DNA of 64,000 nucleotides from Gemmatimonadaceae bacterium (GTDB lineage Bacteria; Gemmatimonadota; Gemmatimonadetes; Gemmatimonadales; Gemmatimonadaceae), in contig JAHBVT010000001.1 in assembly GCA_019637355.1 (NCBI GenBank), positions 1,953,192 through 2,017,191 of the forward strand. Reading direction: 5' to 3'. This document shows, in pieces, positions 43,100 to 51,161 of the stretch (positions are counted from its first letter, which is position 1; every line of letters starts with the position of its first letter). A program made the translations under genes and the position numbers. The notes under the pieces were generated by a model that was not told where the DNA came from, ran no database searches, and was given only the letters and a program-made list of their open reading frames with translations.

Positions 43100-45802
43100 A
43101 TGCAGCCGCGCGCGCGCTTCGTGGTACTGTTGGCGCTTGGCACGATGGCCCTGCTCGCCGCGCGCGCCGCAGGTAGGGCGTCCCCAGAACGGACCGTGGA
43201 CTGCGACATTGCCGCCGCGAATCTGGTCATCGATAGCGGGTGGACCCACTGGCGGAACGGCGACGTGGCCGCTGCGGAAGGCGCGTTTCGCCGAGGGGTC
43301 TCCTTCTGCCGCGAAGCCCGACGCGCCTGGACGGGACTCGGCTACGTTGCGCTGCGGCGCGACCTCGTCGACCTCGCGATCGCGCGCTTCGACACCGCTT
43401 TCGCGGTTGATAGCGTCCGCGACACCGACGAAGCCATCGGGCTCGGCCTCGCGACCTTCCGCGCCGGACAACTGGCCCGCGCCCGCGCCGCATTCCTCCT
43501 CGCCGATTCGCTCGCGCCCGGCGATTCCGTGGTCCGCGACTACCTGCAGCGCATTCCCGCACCGGTCGACGCAGCGGCGCTACCGCCGCGCCCGCGGCCG
43601 ACGCAGCGGCAACTCGCGGCGCGCACCGGGCGGCGCATCTTCGAGATCCCCGACGGTCGCGGCGGCTGGCGACCGTTCTGGATGAAGGCGGTCAATCTCG
43701 GGGCTGCCCTGCCGGGCAAGCACCCCGCCGAGTTCCCGCCAGACGACGGCACCTACGACGCGTGGATCCGCGACCTCGCCGAACTCGGTGCCAACAGCGT
43801 GCGCGCCTATACCGTCCACCCACCGCACTTCTACCGCGCGCTGCGCGAGTGGAACCTCGCGCACCCGGATTCCGCGCTCTGGCTGGTACACGGCGTGTGG
43901 ACGGAACTGCCGCCCGGCGAACACGAGGAGGACTACGACGACCCGCAGTGGCACGCGGCGTTCCTCGCGGAGATGCGCGACGTGGTGGACCTCATTCACG
44001 GGCACGCGGCGATCCCGCATCGGCCGGGCCACGCGAGCGGGATGTACGAAGCCGACGTCTCGCCCTGGACGTTGGGCTACATCCTCGGTCGCGAGTGGGA
44101 ACCGTATTCCGTCCAAGCCTATGCGGCGCGGCATCCCACACGCACGAGCTACCGCGGGCGCTACGTCACTGTGGACGGCGGCAACGCGGTGGACGTGTGG
44201 TTGGCCAGCGTCGCCGACTCGATGGTTGCCTACGAGACGGCGCGCTGGAACACCCAGCGACCACTCGCCTACACCAACTGGCCGACGCTCGACCCCCTGC
44301 ACCACCCCACCGAGTCCAGTCGCGCCGAAGAATCCGAGTGGCTCCGGCGCCGCGGTGAGCGCGTTCCGGAGGCGTCCCGAGAGTATGACAACGACGTCAT
44401 CGCGCTCGACGCGATGCGGATGCACGCGACGCCGGAGTTCGCGGCCGGGCTGTTCGCCTCGTACCACGCCTATCCGTACTATCCAGACTTCCTCGTGCTC
44501 GACCCCGGCTACGCGCAGGCGCGCAGCCCGGAGGGACCGTCGCACTACTTCGGCTACCTGCGCGAGCTCATTGAACACCACGGCGAAATGCCAGTCGTGA
44601 TTTCGGAGTACGGCGTACCAAGCAGCCGCGGCAATGCGCACCTGCAACCGCAGGGCTGGCATCACGGCGGGCACGACGAGCGTGCGCAGGCGGAGATCAA
44701 TGCGCGACTCACCCGCGACATCGCCGCCAGCGGCGCAGCGGGCGTGGGGCTGTTCGCGCTCATCGACGAGTGGTTCAAGAAGAACTGGCTGGTGATCGAC
44801 TTCGAGCAGCCGCTGGAGCGCAATCGACTGTGGCTCAATGCGCTGGACGCGGAGCAGCACTACGGCCTCATCGCGATGCGAGCGGGCCACCGGGATTCGG
44901 CCATCGTGATTGACGGGATGCGCGACGACTGGGCGGGGCGCGCACCGCTCTACACGCGCCAGGCCGGCACCAGCGACTCCCATCCGGCGCGGCGACTCGA
45001 CGCACTCTGGGTCGCGCACGATGAGGCCTACGTGTACCTGCGCCTCGACGTCGGCACCGTGGATTGGGGCAGCGCACGCTACCTCATCGGGATCGATACC
45101 TACGACCGCGCGCGGGGTGACACGCGGATGCCGTACACAGGGAAGACGAGCCCCGTGGGACTGGAGTTCGTGCTGGACCTCGCTGGTCCGGATGCCTCAC
45201 GCCTCCTCGTGGACCCTCCGTACAACCTGTATCGTTTCGCGGCCATCCCCGGTACACGGCCCATCGAATTCCAGTCCGTGTACAACCGGCCGTTCGAGAC
45301 TCACGCCAACACCGACGGGCGCTACGACACCGTGTGGGTCACGCCCAACCGCCGCACCATCGGACGCGACGGCCGCGTCTTCCCGGCACAGCGCATCGAG
45401 CGCAATCTGCTGCGACACGCACGGCAGACTGAGACCTCGCTCGCCGACTGGTATGCCGACAGCGCCACCGGCACGATTGAGATCCGTCTGCCCTGGGGCT
45501 TGCTGCACGTGATGGATCCCTCGTCGCACCACGTGCTCTTCGGTGTGGACGGCAGCGACCCGGCGGGCCGGGGCACCGATGGATTCCGCTTCGTCGTGCA
45601 GTCGTACAATCCTGCCTCGCCCCGCGCGGTACGGACCGGGGAGTTGCTGCCTGCCGCTGCAGCCGGCACCGGGTTCGCGGCGCCGCCCACCTGGCGTTGG
45701 CCCGCGTGGGAGTCACCGCGATGGCACGCCGAGCGCAAGCCGGCCTTCGCCGCGATGCAGGAGGCCTTCCGGGCCATTCCCGAGTCGGGCCCGAAGCCAT
45801 AG
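43100..45802 (+). CDS. Exported TPR / glycosidase-like TIM-barrel / beta-sandwich protein
   Basis: A 900-residue protein; the ATG at 43100 gives a signal or anchor helix ('FVVLLALGTMALLAARAAG'). Residues ~35-155 are TPR-like helices. Residues ~190-570 look like a clan GH-A barrel: 'MKAVNLGAALPGKHP', 'LAELGANSVRAYTVHPPHF', 'WTLGYILGREWEPYS' (candidate acid/base Glu) and 'MPVVISEYGVPSSRG' (candidate nucleophile Glu). Residues ~610-860 resemble DOMON/CBM9-type sandwiches ('IVIDGMRDDW', 'DEAYVYLRLDVGTVDW'). I infer a periplasmic hydrolase or transglycosylase trimming the polymer made by the linked GT2. The fold call is firmer than the activity. Confidence 0.75.
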   Translation: MQPRARFVVLLALGTMALLAARAAGRASPERTVDCDIAAANLVIDSGWTHWRNGDVAAAEGAFRRGVSFCREARRAWTGLGYVALRRDLVDLAIARFDTAFAVDSVRDTDEAIGLGLATFRAGQLARARAAFLLADSLAPGDSVVRDYLQRIPAPVDAAALPPRPRPTQRQLAARTGRRIFEIPDGRGGWRPFWMKAVNLGAALPGKHPAEFPPDDGTYDAWIRDLAELGANSVRAYTVHPPHFYRALREWNLAHPDSALWLVHGVWTELPPGEHEEDYDDPQWHAAFLAEMRDVVDLIHGHAAIPHRPGHASGMYEADVSPWTLGYILGREWEPYSVQAYAARHPTRTSYRGRYVTVDGGNAVDVWLASVADSMVAYETARWNTQRPLAYTNWPTLDPLHHPTESSRAEESEWLRRRGERVPEASREYDNDVIALDAMRMHATPEFAAGLFASYHAYPYYPDFLVLDPGYAQARSPEGPSHYFGYLRELIEHHGEMPVVISEYGVPSSRGNAHLQPQGWHHGGHDERAQAEINARLTRDIAASGAAGVGLFALIDEWFKKNWLVIDFEQPLERNRLWLNALDAEQHYGLIAMRAGHRDSAIVIDGMRDDWAGRAPLYTRQAGTSDSHPARRLDALWVAHDEAYVYLRLDVGTVDWGSARYLIGIDTYDRARGDTRMPYTGKTSPVGLEFVLDLAGPDASRLLVDPPYNLYRFAAIPGTRPIEFQSVYNRPFETHANTDGRYDTVWVTPNRRTIGRDGRVFPAQRIERNLLRHARQTETSLADWYADSATGTIEIRLPWGLLHVMDPSSHHVLFGVDGSDPAGRGTDGFRFVVQSYNPASPRAVRTGELLPAAAAGTGFAAPPTWRWPAWESPRWHAERKPAFAAMQEAFRAIPESGPKP

Positions 45803-45829
45803 GCGGGGCGGCGTGACCGCCGCCTCGCG

Positions 45830-47368
45830 TCAGAAGGTCCAGCGCCCCCCGAGGGTCGCAGCGCCGTAGCGGTAGTCGCTCGCGGTGATGGCACCGGCGC
45901 CGGCAACGTTCGCGTAGGTCAGGCCGACCAGAACCTCGCGGCCAGGCGCAGCACGGTAGCCAACGCGCATCGTCGCCCGCGGCACAACCGCGTGCTCGAG
46001 CGGCGAGTTCTCGAAACCAACAAGCTGGCTGGCCAGCCCGACATCGCCGACGAGCAGGAGCCCCAGCTCGGCCGTGCGCTCGCGAGACACCGACAGTTCC
46101 GTCGTGGCCCACCGCTGCGGTGCAAAGAACACGCCGAATTGCGGCTGGGACCACGAGGCCTCGCGATGCGTCAGCGCCAGGCCGGTACCGCGGCGCGGTG
46201 TCCACCGGAGTGTGGTCGTCACGGTCGTGCGCGAGACGTCCTGGCTAACGCCCGCGCCCTCGACCTGCCCGAGGGATCCGGCAAGACCCACCTGCACCCT
46301 CGGCCGCAGCGCATAAGCGGCGTCCACATCGACCACGTTGAACATCATCTCGCGCTGCGCGGTCGCACGCACTTCGTCGAAGGGCTCGCGCGACGCGCCG
46401 CCTGAGAGCCGCAGCCCGCGGCGCGGCGATCCGCTCGCGCGCAGCGCGCCGCGCAGCCTTGTGCCCCCGGCGCCGAGCGCAGCGGGATACTGCACCACCC
46501 CGAACTCGGCGCGCGTGGCCACACCGCGATTCGCCAGTCGGCCAGCGACGAAGGCCGTCACTCCGGGCATCACGAGAGCACCGCCGTCGGACACGCTGGC
46601 CTCACGCAGCCGCGCCGCGACGCCAACGCGACTGTTCCCCCAGCCTGCGGCATCCACGGTCACTTCGCGGTGCCAGAGCGTGTTGTCTTCGGAGTCCTTG
46701 GCGCCGACGACGGTCCACGCGACTGCAGGGCGCCGCTCCGTGCGCACCCAAGCCATCTGCTCCTGCGCTCCACGATGCCCCGGCTCAATCGCCAGTGCTC
46801 GGGCCAGCGCCGCCTCCGCCGCACGCGCATCGCCGCGCCAACGACGGAACTGCCCGAGCAGCATCCAGGCCTCGGCGTCATCCGCGCGGCGGCTCAGCCA
46901 ATCCTCGAGGCCGCGCTCGGCGTCGGGAATTCGATCGCTCCAGGCCAAGGCCTGCGCGCGGCCGACGACGGCGTCGCGGTAGTCGGCATCGCGCACGAGG
47001 ACACTGTCGTACTGGGCCAGGGATTCGGGAAACCGCGAGGCCCAGGCCGACGTGCGTGCCAGCGCCACGCGACCCTCGAGGTCGCCGGGCTCGAGCCGCA
47101 CGTAGAGGCGGTGCGCCGCGAGTGCCGGCTCGAATCGGTTGGCCCAGGCGTGGAGTAACGCCACGCGGAAGAGCACGCGCGTGGAGTACGCCGAGTCGCT
47201 GCGCACGACGGCGTCGTAGGCGGCGAAGGCGGCACGATGATCGTCACGCGCCCAGGCCGAATCGCCCTGCGCGATGCGCGCCTCGAGCGCCGCCCGCGTG
47301 GGCTCCTGCTGCGCGGCGGCGACGCTCGCCCAGACCAGAAGGGCCAGCCCCGCCGCCGCGCCCCGCAT
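45830..47368 (-). CDS. YaiO-like outer-membrane protein: TPR domain plus beta-barrel
   Basis: A 512-residue exported protein. A signal peptide ('GLALLVWASVAAAQQ') is followed by TPR repeats at ~25-215 ('PESLAQYDSVLVRDADYRDA', 'AEAALARALAIEPGHRGAQE'). A C-terminal half of alternating beta strands ends in Phe ('YRYGAATLGGRWTF'), as barrels do. This TPR-barrel plan is that of exopolysaccharide exporters PgaA and BcsC and of YaiO. It starts with a TGATG overlap after the DUF2911 gene and converges on the TIM-barrel gene across 27 bases. It is the likely export or docking pore of the locus. Confidence 0.82.
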   Translation of the reverse strand: MRGAAAGLALLVWASVAAAQQEPTRAALEARIAQGDSAWARDDHRAAFAAYDAVVRSDSAYSTRVLFRVALLHAWANRFEPALAAHRLYVRLEPGDLEGRVALARTSAWASRFPESLAQYDSVLVRDADYRDAVVGRAQALAWSDRIPDAERGLEDWLSRRADDAEAWMLLGQFRRWRGDARAAEAALARALAIEPGHRGAQEQMAWVRTERRPAVAWTVVGAKDSEDNTLWHREVTVDAAGWGNSRVGVAARLREASVSDGGALVMPGVTAFVAGRLANRGVATRAEFGVVQYPAALGAGGTRLRGALRASGSPRRGLRLSGGASREPFDEVRATAQREMMFNVVDVDAAYALRPRVQVGLAGSLGQVEGAGVSQDVSRTTVTTTLRWTPRRGTGLALTHREASWSQPQFGVFFAPQRWATTELSVSRERTAELGLLLVGDVGLASQLVGFENSPLEHAVVPRATMRVGYRAAPGREVLVGLTYANVAGAGAITASDYRYGAATLGGRWTF

Positions 47369-47934
47369 CACTTGGCGGCCCAGTCGACCGCCAGTTCGAG
47401 GCGGCCCCAGCTGATGTTGAGCACGCCGCGCGCCGACTGCGCATCCGCCGGCACGATCGCGATCTGCAGCGACTCCTGCACCTCCGCACGCTGCCGCGCG
47501 CGCATCGGCACCCGGACCAGATCCTTGGACGCGTCGTACTCGGTGCCCCACTGGCCGGTGTTGTTGTTGATGATCAGGAAGTACTGCCCGCTCTGACGGA
47601 TCGTGTAGAGCGAGTAGGCGCCGGCCGGCACGTCGCGGCCGCCGATGACCAAGTCGGCCTCGGTGCGCAGCGTCGTCGAGGTGTTGGCGCCGGTACGCCA
47701 CACCGTGCCGTCAGCGGCGAGTTCCGAGGGCACGTCGCGGCCGCGCGCGTGCGGCTGGCCGTAATCGATGACGACGTTCTTGGGCGTCGGCGCTGGCTGG
47801 CCCTGCACACGGGGCGTGCTGAGCGGCATCGTGACCGTGGCGCGGGTGCTGAGCGGGGCGCGCAGGCCGGACTGCTGGGCCGCGAGCGGCGCCGCCACGA
47901 GGGCGGACAGGGCGAGAACGAGGACCTTTCGCAT
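47368..47934 (-). CDS. DUF2911 exported protein
   Basis: A 188-residue protein with signal peptide 'MRKVLVLALSALVAAPLAAQ'. DUF2911 marks are 'VVIDYGQPHARGRDV', 'TVWRTGANTSTTLRTEADLV' and 'VPAGAYSLYTIRQSGQYFLI', a beta-rich fold. These proteins are periplasmic or surface-exposed in Bacteroidota and Gemmatimonadota, with no known function. One-base overlap couples it to the YaiO-like gene, so it may be an accessory of the same export complex or simply a shared transcript. Confidence 0.88.
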   Translation of the reverse strand: MRKVLVLALSALVAAPLAAQQSGLRAPLSTRATVTMPLSTPRVQGQPAPTPKNVVIDYGQPHARGRDVPSELAADGTVWRTGANTSTTLRTEADLVIGGRDVPAGAYSLYTIRQSGQYFLIINNNTGQWGTEYDASKDLVRVPMRARQRAEVQESLQIAIVPADAQSARGVLNISWGRLELAVDWAAK

Positions 47935-48063
47935 CGTGAGTGATCGTCGAGAGTGAGGAAGAACGGCCCCTCAGCGGGACCACGTGAGGGTTAAGATACC
48001 CCCGAGTCCGGAACCCGACCAACGGGACCGTCGCCACGTCTCCTCCAGCCCTCCACGCCCGCG

Positions 48064-48495
48064 ATGCTCAAGTCCGCCCCCGATCACCACGACGCCGAGC
48101 TGGTCCTGCGGCTCTACGAACTCCGCCGAGACCCCGTGATGCGCGAGTCCCGCGACAGCATCAACGCCCAGTTCCTGCCGCGCAGTTTCGATGACGTCTC
48201 CGCCATCGCCAAGGCCGACCATCCGCTCAACAGAGCGTACCGCCAGGTCTCGACCTATTGGGAGATGGCGTATGGCCTCATCAAGCACGGCACGCTCAAC
48301 GCCGACCTCGCGATGGAAAGCAACGGCGAGGGGATGCTGCTGCTCGCGAAGGTCTGGCCCTTCCTCGAGCGGATCCGCGCCGAGCTGAACCCGCGCGCCT
48401 TCCGCAACGCCGAGTGGGTGGCGACCCAGACGGAAGCAGGGCGCTACGTGTTCGGCATCTTCCAAGCTCGGGTCGAGAAGCAGCGGAACGGCTAG
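48064..48495 (+). CDS. Conserved-looking cytosolic helical protein, unknown function
   Basis: A 143-residue protein, predicted helical and without signal peptide or membrane span. It contains 'VLRLYELRRDPVMRESRD', 'YWEMAYGLIKHGTLNADLAM' and 'FLERIRAELNPRAFRNAEWV'. I do not recognise a family with confidence. A possible -10 (TAAGAT, 47992-47997) lies 66 bases upstream. It is followed by the AT-rich control region of the B12-type regulator. Confidence 0.7.
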   Translation: MLKSAPDHHDAELVLRLYELRRDPVMRESRDSINAQFLPRSFDDVSAIAKADHPLNRAYRQVSTYWEMAYGLIKHGTLNADLAMESNGEGMLLLAKVWPFLERIRAELNPRAFRNAEWVATQTEAGRYVFGIFQARVEKQRNG

Positions 48496-48511
48496 CTCGT
48501 CCAGCGGACGT

Positions 48512-48618
48512 CCGGAATTGGTGGAACTCTTCTAGATATTGTGGGTATATGTCCAGCTTAATAGCAGGACAAGTGTGCAAATAGCTTGACAACTACTTCA
48601 CCTGTCTACAAATTCCGG
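48512..48618 (+). promoter_or_regulatory. AT-rich control region upstream of the CarH-like regulator
   Basis: About 100 unusually AT-rich bases lie between CCGGAATT (48512-48519) and its complement AATTCCGG (48611-48618). They hold TTGACA at 48586-48591 and TACAAA at 48607-48612, a plausible -35/-10 pair though only 15 apart, ending 7 bases before the ATG. Related GACA words (AGGACAAG, TTGACAAC, and TGTC in the other sense) recur across it and could be regulator sites. The region is a candidate autoregulated promoter and operator. Confidence 0.45.
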
Positions 48619-48619
48619 T

Positions 48620-49576
48620 ATGCCATCGTCCAATGGGCACCACCCCGTCCGAATCGTCTCGCAGCGCACCGGCCTCACGCCGGACGTGCTGCGGGCCTGG
48701 GAACGCCGCTACGGCGCGGTGTCCCCGATTCGCTCGCCGGGCGGGCAGCGCCACTACAGCGACGCGGACATCGAACGGCTCTCGCTGCTTTCGCGCGCCT
48801 CGCGGGCGGGGCGACAGATCGGCCAGCTGGTGCCGCTACCCAACGAGGAGCTGCAGCGGCTCATCGAGAGCGATGAGCGCCAGTCGCGCGAGCGCGTAGG
48901 CATCGGGCCGGACCAGCCGGCGGTGGAATCCTTTCTCTCGTCTGCCTTGATGGCCGTCGAGGAGTTCGATGCCCCGCGGCTCGAGCAGACGCTGCGCGCG
49001 GCGGTGCTCCGGATGCCGAGCGAGGACGTCCTCGACCAAGTCATCGGGCCCCTGCTCTTCACCGTGGGCTCGCTGTGGCACCAAGGATTGCTGCGGCCGG
49101 CCAACGAACACCTGGCGACCTCCACCATCCGACGCGTGCTGGTGTGGATGTCGGACCTGACGGTGCCTGACACGCACGCACCGGTGATCATCGTCGGCAC
49201 ACCGGCGAGCCAGCTGCACGAACTCGGCGCGATGCTGGCGGCGACCACCGCCGCCAGTTGCGGCTGGCGCGTGGCGTATCTCGGGCCCAACCTGCCGGCA
49301 GATGAACTCGCGCGGGCGGTTCAGTTCGCCAAGGCGCGGGCCCTCGCGCTGTCGATTGTGTATCCCACGGACGACCCCGAGCTGCCCGGCGAACTTCGTG
49401 CGCTCCGCGCTGCGCTTCCAACCGGCGTGGGCCTCGTCATCGGCGGGAGCGGCGCGGCGCACTACGCCGACGCGATCCGCGAGATCGGCGCGCACCAACT
49501 CGCCTCTCTCGCGGGGCTCCGGCAGTGGCTACGCCAGCACGGCGTCAGCGCAACGGCTGGTCGAGCGCTTCGATAG
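48620..49576 (+). CDS. CarH/LitR-like MerR-family regulator with B12-binding domain
   Basis: A 318-residue transcription factor. The MerR helix-turn-helix is at ~8-75 ('VSQRTGLTPDVLRAWERRYG', 'SPGGQRHYSDADIERL'). A four-helix cap domain carries 'SLWHQGLLRPANEH', an exact W-x9-E-H motif that in CarH packs the adenosyl group and supplies the upper ligand. The Rossmann B12 domain has 'ASQLHELGAMLAAT', where the His is the expected lower ligand, and 'GWRVAYLGPNLP'. CarH represses in the dark and is released by light. Light sensing here is inferred. The stop overlaps the convergent M19 gene by 32 bases. Confidence 0.88.
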   Translation: MPSSNGHHPVRIVSQRTGLTPDVLRAWERRYGAVSPIRSPGGQRHYSDADIERLSLLSRASRAGRQIGQLVPLPNEELQRLIESDERQSRERVGIGPDQPAVESFLSSALMAVEEFDAPRLEQTLRAAVLRMPSEDVLDQVIGPLLFTVGSLWHQGLLRPANEHLATSTIRRVLVWMSDLTVPDTHAPVIIVGTPASQLHELGAMLAATTAASCGWRVAYLGPNLPADELARAVQFAKARALALSIVYPTDDPELPGELRALRAALPTGVGLVIGGSGAAHYADAIREIGAHQLASLAGLRQWLRQHGVSATAGRALR

Positions 49577-50714
49577 TCGCCGTGGATGGCGCGCGCTCCC
49601 GCTGGAGCCGCGCCGCCACCCGCTCGGCCTGTGCCATCGCCCGCAGGATGTTTTCGCCGGCCAGCTTCCGTAGCTCGGCCTCGCTCCAGCCGCGCCGCGA
49701 GAGCTCGGCAAACAGCGCGGGATACGTCGAGACGTCCTCGAGCCCGCGCACGACCTCGTCAATGCCGTCGAAGTCGCCGCCGACGCCCACGTGGTCCACG
49801 CCGGCGACGCGCTTGATGTGATCGATGTGATCGGCCACCTGCGCCAGCGTGGCGCCGGGCGTGCGGCTCACGAACCCCGGCACGAAGGTGACCATCACCA
49901 CGCCGCCGTTCTGCGGCAGGCGGCGCAGGATGTCGTCCGGCACATTGCGCGTGTGATTCGCGATCGCGAAGGCGTTGGCGTGCGACCAGATCACCGGCGC
50001 CTCGCTCACGTCGAGCGCCGCAGCCATCGTCGCCGCCGAGGTGTGCGAGAGATCCACCAGCATCCCGAGCCGGTTCATCTCGCGGACGACCTCGCGGCCG
50101 AATGCCGTCAGCCCGCCGTGCCGTGGGTTAGGCACGTGCGCGTCGGCCCAGTCGAGGTGCACGTTGTGCGTCAGCGTCATATAGCGCACGCCCATCGCAT
50201 AGTAGGCGCGGAGCGCGCCGAGCGAGTTCTCGATGGCGTGTCCGCCCTCCATCCCCATCACCGAGCCGATCCGGCCGCGGGCGAAGGCGTCACGGAAGCC
50301 CTGCGCCGTGAGGATGGGCTCGAGTACGTCCGGGTACTTGGCGAAGACGCGCTGCGCGATGTCGATCTGCTCCAGTTGCACGCGGGCGTAGCCCATCGCC
50401 TTGATCGCATCGCCACCGGGGATGTACACGGACCAGAACTGGCCGCCCAGCATCCCGGCGCGCAGGCGCGCGATGTCCGTGTGCCCGACCGTGCGCGTGC
50501 GCAGGTCGTAGCGCTCCACGTCGTGCGGCGCGTCGCGGAACTCGCGGATGGCCCAGGGAAGGTCGTTGTGGCCGTCGATCAGCGGCGTGCTGCGCAGGAC
50601 GCGCATCGCGCGCTCGAGGTGCGGGTCGGCGGTGGGAGCGGCAGGGCGGGCCTGGGCGCAGGCCAGCGCAGGGGCGGCGATCAGAGCCGCGACGAGGGCA
50701 GGATGAAGGCGCAT
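49545..50714 (-). CDS. Exported M19 membrane dipeptidase
   Basis: A 389-residue zinc dipeptidase of the renal-dipeptidase family. The signal peptide is 'LHPALVAALIAAPALACAQ'. Metal ligands are seen in 'LIDGHNDLPWAIREF' (HxD), 'SVMGMEGGHAIENS' (bridging Glu), 'LVDLSHTSAATM' and 'VIWSHANAFAI'. The enzyme cleaves dipeptides, including D-amino-acid ones, in the envelope. The ATG at 50714 is 6 bases after a minus-strand TATATT, so a leaderless mRNA is likely. The preceding gene ends with a strong hairpin. Confidence 0.92.
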   Translation of the reverse strand: MRLHPALVAALIAAPALACAQARPAAPTADPHLERAMRVLRSTPLIDGHNDLPWAIREFRDAPHDVERYDLRTRTVGHTDIARLRAGMLGGQFWSVYIPGGDAIKAMGYARVQLEQIDIAQRVFAKYPDVLEPILTAQGFRDAFARGRIGSVMGMEGGHAIENSLGALRAYYAMGVRYMTLTHNVHLDWADAHVPNPRHGGLTAFGREVVREMNRLGMLVDLSHTSAATMAAALDVSEAPVIWSHANAFAIANHTRNVPDDILRRLPQNGGVVMVTFVPGFVSRTPGATLAQVADHIDHIKRVAGVDHVGVGGDFDGIDEVVRGLEDVSTYPALFAELSRRGWSEAELRKLAGENILRAMAQAERVAARLQRERAPSTATIEALDQPLR

Positions 50715-50720
50715 CCATCC

Positions 50721-50726
50721 AATATA
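50721..50726 (-). promoter_or_regulatory. Candidate -10 (TATATT) of the M19 dipeptidase gene
   Basis: Minus-strand TATATT, six bases before the ATG at 50714, immediately after the terminator-like hairpin of the upstream gene. Confidence 0.45.
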
Positions 50727-50757
50727 GAAGGGGCGCGGCCGGTGGCCGCGCCCCTTC
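50727..50757 (-). terminator. Strong hairpin after the DUF2892 gene
   Basis: A perfect 14-bp stem, GAAGGGGCGCGGCC with its complement, around a 3-base loop. It lies 22 bases past the DUF2892 stop on the minus strand. No long U-run follows, so termination strength is uncertain. Confidence 0.55.
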
Positions 50758-50779
50758 GTCCCGCCGACGCCGCATCGTC

Positions 50780-50980
50780 CTACTTGGCCGGCTTCACACC
50801 GCAGGTGTTGATGCCCAGTAGCGAGTAGAGCGGGCAGAAGCCCATCGCGGCGGTGGCGAGCGGAATCAGGCCCAGCCAGCCCCAGGGCGTCTGCGGACCC
50901 ACGAACACGATGGAGATCAGCCCGATGCCGAGGAGGGCGCGAAGGGCACGGTCGGCGGTGCCTGCATTGGTCTTGAACAT
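50780..50980 (-). CDS. DUF2892 small inner-membrane protein
   Basis: A 66-residue protein with two hydrophobic segments typical of DUF2892: 'ADRALRALLGIGLISIVFVG' and 'WLGLIPLATAAMGFCPLYSL', ending with the 'CPLYSLLGINTC' signature. The ATG at 50980 has AGGAG eight bases upstream; a TTG two codons earlier is less likely. Such domains accompany rhodanese and sulfur-trafficking proteins elsewhere, but none is adjacent here. Confidence 0.88.
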   Translation of the reverse strand: MFKTNAGTADRALRALLGIGLISIVFVGPQTPWGWLGLIPLATAAMGFCPLYSLLGINTCGVKPAK

Positions 50981-51104
50981 CTGCAACTCCTGCGTGAGAG
51001 GGGAACGCGTGGCGCGTCTGACGTACGATGCGCCCCCCTGCGCCGCTGCGCCGTCGGCGGGATGCCGCGACCGCTGCGCGGGAAACCCTCACGTCGCGCG
51101 GCGG

Positions 51105-51110
51105 TATATT
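51105..51110 (+). promoter_or_regulatory. Candidate -10 (TATATT) of the LVIVD/Big_2 gene
   Basis: TATATT, 51 bases before the ATG at 51162, giving an untranslated leader of roughly 45 bases. It serves the coupled LVIVD and propeller pair. Confidence 0.4.
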
Positions 51111-51161
51111 CCGTCGGTCCCGCGACCCTGCGGGTATGCCCTGACTCCAGCCCCAGTACGG

